The notes under the pieces: model-generated
Database searches by the model: none
Seen by the model: the letters and a program-made list of their open reading frames with translations, nothing else
Told to the model about the DNA's origin: nothing
Assembly (NCBI GenBank): GCA_032173965.1
Contig: CM063290.1
Location: 4,725,501-4,789,500 of the forward strand
From: Sitta carolinensis
Lineage: Eukaryota; Chordata; Aves; Passeriformes; Sittidae
Length of the DNA: 64,000 nt
Reading direction: 5' to 3'
Program-made: the position numbers and the translations under genes
Shown here: piece by piece, positions 36,701-44,929 of the stretch
How positions within the stretch are numbered: the stretch's first letter is position 1
How the letters are laid out: each line of letters opens with the position of its first letter

Positions 36701-39700
36701 ACTTCACTTTGACTTGTTGGCCACCAAAGTATAATGTGCTACTATAAAATGCTATTGCTGCTTCATAGAGTTATATTTGATATCATATTTGTTCAGCAGA
36801 TTTAAAGACCTTGTTCATAGCTGTCAAGGGTTTTTTCTGTCGCATATGTAAAGTGCACTCAGAGTGTAACAGTGTTCACAACCAAATGTGTTTGTGCTGG
36901 GGGCATCCTGCTGTAGCTGAGAGGTTGCTGTCAGGAGTGGGTGACAATTGAATAATTGTTTACCTGTTAATGAGACAGGTCCACTGCTGGTAAATGCTCC
37001 TCAAATCACTGAAAGCACAACAATTTCCTTAACTGTCTTAGTGCTACTGCAGGAAATGTTTTATCTTTATCATTGGTGAGTATTAATTCACATAATCTAT
37101 CTACTTTCAACAAGTTTTCAAACTTCCCTTACAGATACACTCTTCTCTCACTTAGCTGTCTGGCCTTTGTCTGGGAAGTGCTGTTGAATAGCTGGCTTGA
37201 GTGAACTTGGCCATCTGTGCTTGTTAGACTGTAATGAAGATATAGCTCTTTGTTTTAGCCAAACTCAGCCTCCAGTTACACTGGTATTCACCACCCTGAC
37301 AGAACAAAACAAGTAAAAAATACAGGATTTTTTTTTTACTGGACAGGATTTTTTCAGTGCAAGGACAGGTTGTATATGTGCCATCCCTACCTAGTACCTC
37401 TTAAATGTTATTTATAAAGTTTTAGATTGTAAATTTGTATTAATTAAATGTCATTATATGGATTTTATTGGATTTTAAATTTTGGTTCAGAAGTGGTCAT
37501 ATTGGTTGCAAAGGTTTATTTGTGCCAAAGGCATGTAGAGCTTTTCTGGCTATATGTTTTGAAATTAAATTATTAATTACAGCAGCACCAGAAAGCAAAT
37601 CTTGCTGTTGTTTTTTGAGGGCTTTGAGTTGCCCTGACTCAGAATCTAAAGAAATGGGAGTTAGGTGGAAGAATCCTGACTCAGTCCTGTGGGACAACAC
37701 AGTTGCCCATGACAGGTGGATATTAAAAACAGAATTGCTTTGGAGAGAACACCAAGAGGTGTTCTTGGGATGAGGGGGGCTTTGCCAGCAGATGTTTCAA
37801 CCCTCACATCACCTCTGAGGGTTGCAACAGCACTTTCAGTTTTGTTTTCCCTGCAATTACTGTAACCCAGTGATTTACTCCTCATTGGCATGGGGAAGAC
37901 AAACAAAGACAAGAAGAAAGGCAGCCATGTATGGCTGTGGCCAGTCACCTGAGTTTATGGAAGGAATTTGTGTATTCCTGTCACTTGACCTAGAGGGAAC
38001 TTCCTGCTAATGCTGAGCAATACTTGAGCAAGGCAACATTTATTTAAACCTTGGTTCTTGATCTGTGCCTTGGGTCCAAGGTGAGCCAGTTGGAGGACTT
38101 GTGCTTGGTCTGGAAACCCAGATTCACCATCATTCAAACTGCATTCGGAAAAGCTGTGAAAGCTGAAAAGGAAAGGAGAAGACAGATGAAAGAGGCACCC
38201 TAATCTTTTTGTCACAGACCTTCTCAAGAAATCAGCAACCAACTATTTAAGCAAGGGATGAGTCTCAGAGGCAAGCAGGGCAGGAAAGCTGGGCCCTTAA
38301 GTGGTTTTTAGCTGAGCAGGTTTCTTCTCTTTCCTCCTCAACTCTTACTCCAGAGTAACACACAGGAAATCCTCTATGGGCTTGGGACTAGTTTCCCACT
38401 TTCTCCCCTTTTCCAAGAGGAATTCTTACCTCTGGGGGAGCAGAGATACTCTCAGCCTTCTGCTCCCACAGTGAAGAGAAGGGAAATGGTAAATGAGCAG
38501 AGGAAAAAGCATCAAAGTTCAGGATGTTTTTTCCAGCAGACACAGGCACTCTGTGTCACTTCTCATTTCATAAAATACCAGTCTCAGCAACCATCCATTA
38601 TATAAACTATTTGTTTTTAGAGTTTGTGAATGTTTCCAGTGATATTTTTTTCCATTTAAGTCCCCAAATTGTCTCAGATACTGAGATTTTTCTCTCCTTT
38701 CTGATACCAGGACTTGTGCTCTGAGTCATGTGGTACCTACATCTGATTAACATAAGTATGTGATGGGTTTGGACTAGTAAACAACCAAATATAATGTAAT
38801 TAAAATGAAATTTTTCATACCTTAATAATATTTTATTATTTCAACAGTTCTGAAAGTGCAATTTCTGGCAAGATTGCTGTTTCTTGAGAGAAATGTGAGG
38901 GGAAAATACATTAAAATGAAATTTGTAAGCTATTTTACAACAACACATTGAATGACTTCCAATAACCTTGTTTGCAAGTTTTCTTCCTTTTGGGGCCAGA
39001 CAGGGCAATTATGTCTTAGACATGTTTTAGGCATACAGTCACAGTTGCAGACTGCAGAAATACATTTGTAGCATTTATCACGCCCACAAAAGATTAGTGT
39101 GTGTTATCATTGCTGCATTGAGTGATGTGTAGTCTGTCCCTGTGTGCACTGTGTTGAGACTCGTTGAGAAGTCCTCCACACGCCTCTGTTTTTCCAAAAC
39201 CTGCGTTGACACAATGAGTTCAAATCCTTAGAAACTTGACTTGAAGCCTGGAGAGGCTACCTGAAACAGACGCCAGACAGAGCTAGACAATAAAGTAGAT
39301 ATTTATTAAAAGGCCTTTAAAGGATCCACCTTGGCAGTACAAAAGCCCTGTGGAGGCTACACCCAAGGTGGACAGCAGTCAATATTTGTATCAAGATGTT
39401 TTGCAGACAGATATAAATATAAGTTTGGTCCATTTGCATATCAGGGGTTAGTTGTCCGATTACACCTTCAGGCAATGAAGTCACATTCCCCCAGTTTGCT
39501 CCCCCCAGTTCATTTTTGTTTACATTTTTCGAGGCCTGAGGCTGTGAGGGTGACCTTCCTCAGGCCTGGAAGGGTTGCTTTGTCTGACCAAACTGTGGTC
39601 TTTTTTGTGACCAAACTCAGAGAGCTCACTAACACTGTCTGGAGTTGAGAGTTACACACTAATGCATTACAGGATCGGACAAACATAACAGCTAAAACCT

Positions 39701-40110
39701 CCGGGCATCAGCCCGAACTGCGCCGGCGCAACCCTGGCGCCGCGGAAGCGGGACCGAGGGCGTGGTGGTGTCTGACCGGCCTTCCCTGCTTTCTTTTCAA
39801 GGTGTACAAGGGAGAAGAGACCACATTCCACATCTCAGGCCTTCAGGTGAACACGGACTATCGGTTCCGCGTGTGCGCCTGCCGCCGGTGCCTGGACAGC
39901 TCGCAGGAGCTCAGCGGCCCCTTCAGCCCCTCGGCGGCCTTCGCGCTGCCGCGCGGCGCCGTGCTGCTGGCGGGCGAGCCGGGCGCCCACGGCCACAAGG
40001 CCAAGGCGGCCGTGCCCACGGACGAGCAGTTCGCCGCCCTCATCGTGCTCGGCTTCGCCAGCCTCTCCATCGTCTTCGCCTGCATCCTACAGTACTTCTT
40101 CATGAAGTAG
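575..40110 (+). CDS. FNDC3B: FNDC3B, fibronectin type III domain-containing protein 3B (FAD104); 3' part, 12 exons, 5' end outside window
   Basis: Twelve exons with AG/GT borders join in consistent phase at 575-713, 1251-1322, 1834-1952, 2817-2921, 3885-4057, 6105-6218, 8450-8599, 12224-12504, 20532-20744, 30846-31012, 33734-33861 and 39802-40110. They give about 656 residues, the C-terminal part of a protein usually near 1,200 aa. Seen: the end of one FN3 domain, six full FN3 domains (roughly local residues 25-125, 127-225, 226-320, 320-415, 418-510, 512-605), a PTDEQFAA linker and one C-terminal hydrophobic helix (about 632-653) ending in FFMK, which indicates a tail anchor. Known for the family: FNDC3B/FAD104 is an ER-associated membrane protein that promotes early adipocyte differentiation and affects osteoblast differentiation, cell adhesion and lung maturation. 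FNDC3B rather than FNDC3A is called from recalled similarity and from GHSR being its neighbour. Oddity: summed exon length is 1,970 nt, one short of a codon multiple, because of a missing base in exon 2817-2921. Confidence 0.95.
714..1833 (+). other. Two short FNDC3B introns (714-1250 and 1323-1833)
   Basis: Introns of 537 and 511 bp flank the 72-bp exon at 1251-1322. The second is very AT-rich with TATATA-type stretches near 1600-1660. No mobile element was recognised. Confidence 0.8.
1251..1322 (+). CDS. FNDC3B: FNDC3B coding exon (FN3-4, middle)
   Basis: This is a 72-bp exon behind the acceptor ATTTTTTCAG, with donor GTAAAC at 1323. In phase 1 it reads [21 protein letters not shown], the B-C strand region of an FN3 domain with the NGG turn. 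It ends in phase 1 after SPE. Confidence 0.93.
1834..1952 (+). CDS. FNDC3B: FNDC3B coding exon (FN3-4, C-terminal half)
   Basis: The acceptor is TTATTTTTAG and the donor GTGGGT at 1953. It reads [17 protein letters not shown], then [20 protein letters not shown], the L-x-P-x-T-x-Y signature of the FN3 E-F region. One carried base plus 119 makes 40 codons, so the exon ends in phase 0 with CAG. Confidence 0.94.
1953..2816 (+). other. FNDC3B intron with a tandem repeat at its 3' end
   Basis: An 864-bp intron, AT-rich until about 2640, then GC-richer. It ends in a short tandem repeat (2701-2810) that abuts the acceptor of the exon carrying the missing base. Confidence 0.8.
2701..2810 (+). repeat. 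Short tandem repeat, about 28-bp unit, 3-4 copies
   Basis: Units begin ATGCCAGAGGGGTAGC, ATTCCAGAGGGGTAAC and ATGCCAGGGGTAGC, each ending GGGCTCTGATC or GGGCTGTGATC. The fourth copy is degraded (ATGCCAGAGGTGACC) and runs into the polypyrimidine tract of the next exon. Unit lengths are 28, 28 and 26 bp. Confidence 0.85.
2817..2921 (+). CDS. FNDC3B: FNDC3B coding exon with an apparent 1-bp deletion (FN3-4/FN3-5 junction)
   Basis: The acceptor is GTTCTCCCCCAG and the donor GTAAGCC at 2922. Entered in phase 0 it reads [20 protein letters not shown]. The expected continuation [15 protein letters not shown] is found only one base earlier in phase, so a C is missing from the CCC run at 2874-2876. 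The exon is 105 bp, but 106 bp is needed to leave in phase 1 as the next exon requires. Without the missing base the frame runs into TGA at 3936-3938. A base-call or assembly error in a GC-rich run is the simplest explanation; a real null allele or programmed shift is less likely. Confidence 0.9.
2922..3884 (+). other. FNDC3B intron
   Basis: A 963-bp intron. Its only notable structure is a local direct repeat of CTTTGGTTCTGCTGCT at 2954 and 2988 (34-bp spacing). The rest is AT-rich with no recognised element. Confidence 0.75.
3885..4057 (+). CDS. FNDC3B: FNDC3B coding exon (FN3-5 body)
   Basis: The acceptor is GGTTTCTTTTAG and the donor GTACGT at 4058. With one carried base it reads [18 protein letters not shown], then [20 protein letters not shown] and [10 protein letters not shown], a complete FN3 C-to-F region with the [13 protein letters not shown] signature. 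It has 58 codons and ends in phase 0. The 3' half is GC-rich compared with the flanking introns. Confidence 0.95.
4058..6104 (+). other. FNDC3B intron
   Basis: A 2.05-kb intron with several T runs (4386-4455, 4890-4912) and a TAA/ATT microsatellite (about 6044-6087) directly before the acceptor. I see no mobile element with confidence. Confidence 0.75.
6044..6087 (+). repeat. TAA-type microsatellite beside a splice acceptor
   Basis: An interrupted run of TAATAATAAT, TTATTATAATAACAATAG and TAATAATAATAC. It ends 17 bases before the exon at 6105, so it occupies the usual branch-point zone. Confidence 0.85.
6105..6218 (+). CDS. FNDC3B: FNDC3B coding exon (FN3-5 G strand, FN3-6 start)
   Basis: The acceptor CCTTGTTCCCCTCCAG lies directly after a TAA-repeat tract, and the donor is GTAAGTG at 6219. 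It has 38 codons, phase 0 to 0. It reads [20 protein letters not shown] (end of one FN3 and linker), then [12 protein letters not shown] (A-B strands of the next). Confidence 0.95.
6219..8449 (+). other. FNDC3B intron with a CR1 fragment
   Basis: A 2.2-kb intron. A CR1 3' end lies at 7680-7914; elsewhere it is AT-rich with no feature I can name. Confidence 0.75.
7680..7914 (+). mobile_element. CR1 non-LTR retrotransposon 3' fragment, sense
   Basis: CR1 landmarks are visible in order: GGACAGGTTTAGATTAGATAT, GGGAAGAAATTC, TTGCCCAGAGCAGCTGTGGC, CATCCCTGGAAGTG, CCAGGTTGGATGGGGCTTGG, AGCAGCCTGGGC, and the tail TCCCTTTCAACCCAAA with ATGATTCTGTGATC. It is a 5'-truncated dead copy, the normal form of CR1 in birds. 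Confidence 0.9.
8450..8599 (+). CDS. FNDC3B: FNDC3B coding exon (FN3-6 body)
   Basis: The acceptor is TTTGTGTTGCAG and the donor GTACGG at 8600. It has exactly 50 codons, phase 0 to 0. It reads [20 protein letters not shown], then [13 protein letters not shown] and AHYCCRLQ, the C to F strands of FN3. Confidence 0.95.
10743..10760. other. Perfect 18-bp palindrome
   Basis: ATCAAACAATTGTTTGAT equals its own reverse complement, with an E-box-like CAATTG centre. It may be chance or a dimeric protein site; nothing around it decides. Confidence 0.6.
11200..11340 (+). mobile_element. Degraded CR1 fragment, sense
   Basis: AGCAGCCTGGTCTGCATTGT, CTGACCCTGGCTGGAGTAG and CCCTTCCAGCCTGCATGACT match the order of the CR1 3' end with many substitutions. 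A second tail-like piece, TTTAATGATTCTATGATTCT, follows at about 11661-11683 and may be a separate insertion. Confidence 0.65.
12224..12504 (+). CDS. FNDC3B: FNDC3B coding exon (FN3-6 end, most of FN3-7)
   Basis: The acceptor is TTTCCACCCCCAG and the donor GTGAGT at 12505. It reads [16 protein letters not shown], then [34 protein letters not shown] and LLPETSY. At 281 bp it ends with two bases of an Arg codon (phase 2), completed by the first base of the next exon. It is GC-rich, including third positions. Confidence 0.95.
12505..20531 (+). other. FNDC3B 8-kb intron containing a minisatellite
   Basis: Apart from the minisatellite at 14889-16402, this intron is AT-rich sequence with a short A run (13845-13859) and a GT-rich tract (18270-18295). 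No CR1 or LTR was recognised in it. No FNDC3B exon is missing here: the flanking exons join exactly (cg|g Arg codon). Confidence 0.8.
14889..16402 (+). repeat. GC-rich 16-bp minisatellite, about 95 units
   Basis: Two unit types alternate, mainly GCTCAGAGAGAGCCCG and GCTCAGGCAGAGCCCA (variants GGCACAGCCC, GCCTG, and a few 15-bp units such as GCTCAGAGAGAGCCG). A perfect 32-bp dimer is repeated five times at 16004-16163. The first units (14889-14935) and a few internal ones are irregular. No stop codon occurs in any forward frame because the units lack TAA, TAG and TGA; the reverse strand has TGA in every unit. Long forward ORFs here (559 and 539 residues) are products of the repeat, not genes. 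Confidence 0.97.
20532..20744 (+). CDS. FNDC3B: FNDC3B coding exon (FN3-7 end, FN3-8 start)
   Basis: The acceptor is TGTTCATTTTAG and the donor GTAAGAG at 20745. Entered in phase 2 it reads (R)[17 protein letters not shown], then [19 protein letters not shown] and [10 protein letters not shown] to IEDRNK, ending with two bases of an Arg codon. It follows the 8-kb intron that holds the minisatellite. Confidence 0.95.
20926..21010 (-). mobile_element. CR1 3' end, antisense
   Basis: CAGAATCATGGAATCATTAA, GGTTGGAAAAAAACTCTGGA and GAGTCCAACCATTAACATGA are the reverse complement of the CR1 3' tail region. Only about 85-100 bp is recognisable. Confidence 0.85.
25435..26629 (+). mobile_element. Endogenous retroviral LTR, about 1.2 kb, probably solo
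   Basis: It runs from TGTCGTAGTTTGG to TCACATCTCACAACA, giving TG...CA ends. It is GC- and homopolymer-rich inside (C runs at 25761-25784, G13 at 26484-26496), has TTTATAAAT (25974) and AATAAAG (about 26562) with a T-rich stretch after it, as in an LTR R/U5 region. No retroviral coding sequence is seen on either side. No clear target-site duplication was found, though ACAGATA occurs at both flanks. The family is not assigned; the style resembles songbird ERV LTRs. Confidence 0.7.
28054..28075 (+). repeat. Poly(A) run
   Basis: About 21 consecutive A bases. It could be a relic retroposon tail, but no recognisable element lies before it. Confidence 0.8.
30846..31012 (+). CDS. FNDC3B: FNDC3B coding exon (FN3-8 body)
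   Basis: The acceptor is TTATTGTTTCAG and the donor GTATGT at 31013. It reads (R)[17 protein letters not shown], then [19 protein letters not shown] and [14 protein letters not shown] plus one base. It has 167 bp, phase 2 to 1. Confidence 0.95.
31351..31364 (+). repeat. GT dinucleotide run
   Basis: Seven GT units in GTAGTGTGTGTGTGTGTACC. Confidence 0.8.
31491..31714. repeat. Long imperfect inverted repeat (foldback)
   Basis: Positions 31531-31577 (AAAGGCCTAATTA ... TTTTACTGTG) match the reverse complement of 31653-31699 at 42 of 47 positions. Outside this, ATTAGACTTAGAAC (31491-31504) matches the reverse complement of 31701-31714 at 13 of 14, with a 26-base extra segment in the left arm (31505-31530). 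Weaker pairing continues inward (TTTTG, TCC near 31584-31591). The loop contains GGA and GGAA repeats. It could be an old foldback or MITE-like element, or a conserved RNA structure. Confidence 0.85.
33734..33861 (+). CDS. FNDC3B: FNDC3B coding exon (FN3-9 first half)
   Basis: The acceptor is CCATTTATTGTAG and the donor GTAGGG at 33862. With one carried base it reads [19 protein letters not shown], then [20 protein letters not shown], ending in phase 0. Confidence 0.95.
36155..36300 (+). mobile_element. CR1 3' fragment, sense
   Basis: CATCCCTGGCAGCATCCAAG, GGACAGGGCTTGGAGCAGCC, CTGCCCATGGCAGGGGCTTG, CTTTAAGGTCCTTTACAGCT and the terminal ACAATTCTATGATTCTGT are all typical of the CR1 3' end. 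Confidence 0.92.
39242..39690 (-). mobile_element. Endogenous retroviral solo LTR, antisense
   Basis: Read on the - strand it begins TGTTATGTTTGTCC and ends CTCCAGGCTTCA. It has an octamer-like ATGCAAAT (39435 region), an AT-rich TATA-like stretch, AATAAA (about 39305) and a U5-like CTCTGTCTGGCGTCTG. No internal retroviral sequence or convincing target-site duplication is seen. It lies 111 bp before the acceptor of the last FNDC3B exon. Confidence 0.75.
39802..40110 (+). CDS. FNDC3B: FNDC3B last coding exon (FN3-9 end, membrane anchor, stop)
   Basis: The acceptor is TTTCTTTTCAAG at 39790-39801, and the TAG stop is at 40108-40110. It reads [28 protein letters not shown] and [13 protein letters not shown], then a linker rich in Ala and Gly, PTDEQFAA, and the hydrophobic stretch [20 protein letters not shown] followed by FFMK. 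The GTG at its start is an internal Val codon, not a translation start. The exon is strongly GC-rich between an AT-rich intron and UTR. The linker between FN3-9 and PTDEQF is where it differs most from the mammalian protein as I remember it. Confidence 0.96.
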   Translation: MYKGEETTFHISGLQVNTDYRFRVCACRRCLDSSQELSGPFSPSAAFALPRGAVLLAGEPGAHGHKAKAAVPTDEQFAALIVLGFASLSIVFACILQYFFMK

Positions 40111-41750
40111 CTCAGCCGCGGTTCGACACACAGGTTTAACTAATGCTACGCATTATAATCCACACATTTATTCAGATATTCCTCTTTTTTCCCCGCCCTT
40201 TCCCCCCACCACCACCCCTTTTTTTTTTAATTTTTTTTTTTCAAATCCTTCGTTCTACCGTGCGTTTTATATACTGCTCTTGTTTTTTTACAGTTCTAGC
40301 TTGAAGAAAGATAAATCAAGTGTTTTGATGCACCTTTTTGAAATTCAGAACTAGGAAGTGGTCAAACTGGAGAAACAAGCAAACCAGATACCAAAAGCAA
40401 GATTTTTTTTTTTGGTTTTCCTTCACGATTTCAAAATTGTCACCAATTTGCCTTTTCAATGTTGTTTTGATTTTTTTCGCTGAAGTTCATGCAGTCTCTT
40501 ATTTTATCTTACTATTTAGGAAATTTTAATCATGAGTCACTTTTTTTGTCTCGTTCCTTCTAAACTTTAGTTCACAAGTGTGTATAGTGGTAAGACTAGA
40601 ATACAGTGTTAGTCAAGTACCAGTTTTTCCTTAAACAGTATTAGCAACGTTGCCTACGAATTATTCACTACATTTGCCCCAATTTTTCAAGATAAAACCT
40701 AAGTTGTTGTTTTAACTGTTTAGTGCATTTAAATTGGAACAGCATCCTGCAGTTGAAAAACCTTCTTAGTTGCCTGTTATTTTTACAGTTACAAACAATA
40801 TAAACTGCCTGTATAAGAAATCAAATAACCAAACTTCATATAAATTATGAAGCATTATAGATCTTTTTTTTACCATTTTGATTCCTAGCAGTAATTTTAA
40901 GTAAGAGGGCATTGTGCAATAGTTAGTTATTCCCATGTTCAGCTATTTAAAAGCTGCTTTAACTTGTCTGTTTGTCACTGTATATAACTATTCCTAATCT
41001 AATACTAGATATTATTCTATTACGTTCAGCCTGATTTATATGATTCGAGCTGGTGACAGCTTACTGCCTCTACTGAATTAGGTGAGATTTACACTCAATG
41101 GAAGCAAACTTTACTGTCAGTTGATCTTTTGGTTTTTTTATTATTATTATTGTTATTTTTTAGAGGGGTATCTATTTTATGGAGCTTTCTTGGAGGTATC
41201 AGAAATCACATCTGTTTTAAATACCTTAGAAGGGTGTCTATGCTGTTCTTACCATGGGGCTGATTGAAATAACTTGGTACCTGGCAAAACTGAGATGAGA
41301 GTCCTGCAGAAGAATGGTCCCTGCTCTGGTGGCAGTGTCCCCCTCCTGCCTGCCCCTTCCCAGACACATTTTAATCCATCGAAACACTAGATTTTTAACT
41401 CTTGAGTCACGGGGTTATTTTATATTTAAATCAACATTGTGCGAGTACCTCAGGGACATAAATGAGCTGGAGGTGCAAATAGATTCCAAAAGGGTGCAAC
41501 AGACACAGTGTATTTCCCTGCCTCTTGTTTTTGTATATTTTTGCTACTCGATTTTGCTTTTGTCCTAGCTTTTTTGTGCTCTGTCTCCATCGTCTAAGAT
41601 TCAGTGTCCTGTACTAGCATAATATTCCCTTAACCAAAGTAATGGGGAAAAAAACAACATTATTTTTGTTTTTAGGTTTATTTATACTATATACTGCATA
41701 CAGTACTTTAAATACCAATTACAGTGCAATCTTTTTATTTATTGTAAAAA

Positions 41751-41763
41751 AATAAAAAATAAA
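41751..41763 (+). terminator. FNDC3B: Possible proximal poly(A) signals of FNDC3B
   Basis: Two overlapping-style AATAAA hexamers (41751 and 41758) follow a T-rich stretch and would give a shorter 3' UTR of about 1.65 kb. Whether they are used cannot be told from the sequence. Another AATAAA at 43125 is close to the distal site. Confidence 0.35.
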
Positions 41764-43344
41764 AAGTGTACTTATGTACTAATCTAATCCCCCTCTCCAC
41801 CCTCCCCATAGCATGTTACATTTTGTCTGTTTTATACTGTTGTACTTTAGGTCAACTTTTTACCTGGCAGCATTCCTAGTATTATTAATCTTCTTGCATT
41901 TTCTTGTGTTTTTGAAGATGGGAGCATCTAGTTCATTAAATGCCAAAAAAACCCATTATCAGTGATTCAAACGTTTACATGTATCCAAAAACAAAATCAT
42001 CTCTGGAAGGAAAGTGCTAAGATCAATGAATTATTCTGTGTGCCTCTCTAGATGTAGCAAATATTAGAAATGTTCTGTATTTTGTTATTGACTATAATTA
42101 GTTTGATTTAGCCTTGCAAACTAATGGCATTGAGCTAAATATATATATTTTTTTGTTTTTTTGCCAAAGTCATGGCTTGTCAAATTTATTTACATCTTAT
42201 TTAAATTTATTTGTGATACGAAACTCTGTGACCTTGCATCTGTATTTTGTGAGCAAAGAGTATACAGCTGTTTTCATTGGAGGGGAGAAGAGTGTATTTT
42301 TTAAAATGATGAAAAGACCGCTAGTTTGAAAAAAAACCCAGAAATTTGAATAGATTCCCTTTTTTTATTTTTGGTATATTGTTTGAGCAGTGCTGCTATG
42401 AAATCCGAGCTTGACACCTTTTTTTTTAAGAAAAAGACAAAACTGCTTTAGTAAAGAAAGGAAAAAACCCAATGTGCTCTAGATTAGCAATTTTGAAAGT
42501 TTGAAATACGAGTGCTACAAAAAGCAGTGAGCAGAAGTGGAGGGGAGAGCAATCAGCCACACTCAGAGCATCTCTGCCCCTGCTGATTTGTTGGGACCTT
42601 GGTAACCACACTGAGCAGAGCCCCCAGGCCCAGGCTGAGGTTCTGGGAGATCGTGCTGGAGCAGCTGGGACTGGCCCAGTGAATTTGACGTTTTCAGTCT
42701 GTCTGTCCTGCCACAGTGATCTGATTGCCACTCGAGTGTCAGTGACAAGGATCGCCGATGTCACACCCCTCTGTCCTTTGGGACGTTGTCCCTGAGCCAC
42801 CACTGCTGATGCCTTGGCCCTTCCAAACGCCCTCGTGGCCCTGGTCCAGCAGAGGCAGGTGTTGGATCCAGCCCCAGGGCGCTCTGCTCTCCCAGAAATC
42901 ACCACCAACAGCAAAGGTAGAATGAAACACTAAGTATTTAATACCCTTAAGGAAGGAGAGAGATGTTTTTATATTGTTCTGCCTTTTTCTTTATGAACTT
43001 GAAGTGTTTTCTAATCCTGTTTGTTGGCTCCAGTAGCTCAGTATTCAGTGTCACGATTGACAAGTGCCCTAATTGAATGTGTATGAACCTTATCCTTGCA
43101 CAGTTCTTTAAATTGAAAAAGAAAAATAAAATGTTTTTACCTCACTATGGGAACATACATTCCAAGGTTTTCAACTTTAAAAAAAAAATAATCAGAAGTT
43201 TTCTTGTATTGTAAATTTTAGACTATTTCATATGCATTATATTAAAACTGCCATATCAATTTTAATGTATAGATTTTGCAAATACTACACTATGTATGTA
43301 AGACTTAACTGTATCTGTAGTGTATATGTAATATATTTATGCCC

Positions 43345-43350
43345 AATAAA
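43345..43350 (+). terminator. FNDC3B: FNDC3B distal poly(A) signal
   Basis: AATAAA in the context GCCCAATAAATG, followed by T-rich sequence (TTCTTTCTGTTTTAATTC), suited to a downstream U-rich element. Cleavage is expected 10-25 bases later. The hexamer is visible; its use is inferred. Confidence 0.7.
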
Positions 43351-44929
43351 TGTTTTAATTCTTTCTGTTTTAATTCTTTATTTTAATTGAACCCAGCCCT
43401 TTGTGTCCACGTGGCCCCTTCTGGCAGGTCAGTGCTGTTGTGCATCCTGGAGCAAAGGTGGGAGCCCTGAATTTACCTCAGGATGTTTCTGGTCTGTAAT
43501 TGGAGTGATTTTTGTGGTTTTCTGAAGAGTAAGTTTATCAGGGTAATCTGTAAGTCAGGTCTTCTAATCACTTCTTTTAAATAGCTTGCATGAAAAATAA
43601 GGATTTATATTTATAGAAACATACCTAGGTTAGTTCTTAGTAATTAAATACTTGAAATACTAGATCAATTAATACTAATTATGTGCAATGAATTCAATTC
43701 CTCATCATGGTGAATTAATCTAGTATGTATACATGTTTCTTGTCAAACACATTATGTTAATTTTTTAATACTTTTCTTCAAGTCACTGCATAAATACAAC
43801 AATTGCTTTGTTTGCTTTTTTAATTACTGCAGTTTACATGAGTGGGGTTTTCCTAGGGGAATACAGTAACTTTTTTCACTTGGTTGCTCAGCTTTTTTAT
43901 TTGAGCAGTACTTGCCAAGACAATCTGTAACAAAATCTTTTAAATATGTCTATAAAACAGTAATCAGCACTTTGGCATCTGAGGAGATCTTTAATTTTCA
44001 GTGGTCCCTGGTTTATTGCCGGGGTGTCTGCAGAGATGCTGGAGGGCAGCGAGAGCCCATGGCAGTGAAGCAGGATTTAAACATTTGCTGTTGGAGTTCT
44101 GAATGTTACCTTGTGCTGTTATCACCCCCAGGTTTTTGCAGAGGTGCTGGGTGCCTTTCCCACACGCAGGCTGGGTAAGTAGCCCGAAGTTTACAGTGGA
44201 TTTTGTTTTGTGAGGAAGCACAGAGCGAGTTGTAACCGGGCTTGGCTGATGCTCTGTTTACCAGCAGCTCTTTGCCTGCTGGCAAGAGAAGTATCAGCTC
44301 TGGAAAGTTCTGGAAGAGAGCAGAGGCTGTCTTTTGGGTGTTTTGGGGCCCGTGGGGAGGTGCAGCCCGGGCTGTGGCCTGGCACGTGTCACAGAGTGAG
44401 CAGTGCCAGGTGTGCCCCAGCAGCGCGTGGTCCCCGGGCTGGCGCTGCCGTTTCTATGGCAGCGGCGATTCTCTCCTCTCGGTAATCACGGAGCTGCTCA
44501 CAAACCAACGCCTGGAATCTGTTTTGCTCCTCACTTCAGTCGCTCCTGCCAGCTCAGAGCACGCTTGGTGTGGTGCCAGGAGAGCTGAGCCCCTCTGGAA
44601 GGGGAGTCTCTCTGAGGAACCAGGGGCCAAAGCCACGTGTGGCATGAGCTGAGCCACACGCTCCGGGGATGAGTTGGGAAGCAAACAGGATCTGGGTGAC
44701 ATCAGTCCATGGTGTTCACCTCCTGTGGAGCTGTTCAACAGGCTCACCCTGTGTACTTGAATTTTAGGAGATGCTCAAATCCAGCGTGCTATTAAAAAAA
44801 AAAAAGCTGAAGGGGAGTGGGTCATTCCTCGAGTGTTGTGCCAGAGGACCAAGGCTCTCCTGCCTGTCCCTCCCATCTTGAAGCACAGCTGAGGTACTTA
44901 AAATCCTCCTGAAAATTAACTACTGGGGC

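Larger units (their letters stand above)
33862..39801 (+). other. FNDC3B last intron with CR1 and antisense LTR
   Basis: A 5.9-kb intron. It contains a CR1 piece (36155-36300), an antisense LTR (39242-39690) and, just before the last exon, a GC-rich 100-bp segment (39691-39790). The remainder is AT-rich and unassigned. Confidence 0.8.
40111..43370 (+). other. FNDC3B: FNDC3B 3' UTR, about 3.2 kb
   Basis: AT-rich untranslated region between the stop codon and a strong poly(A) signal at 43345-43350. It contains many ATTTA pentamers, a Pumilio-type TGTATATA (40979-40986), internal AATAAA hexamers (41751, 41758, 43125) and a GC-rich patch at about 42540-42910. The exact cleavage point is inferred. 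Confidence 0.75.

Noticed and set aside
39802..40110. GTG-initiated ORF as a separate small membrane protein
   Set aside because: The GTG is the first codon of the last FNDC3B exon, preceded by a proper acceptor and in phase with the exon before it.
42426..42914. 162-codon ORF on the - strand
   Set aside because: It lies inside the FNDC3B 3' UTR, has no recognisable domain and follows a local GC-rich patch.
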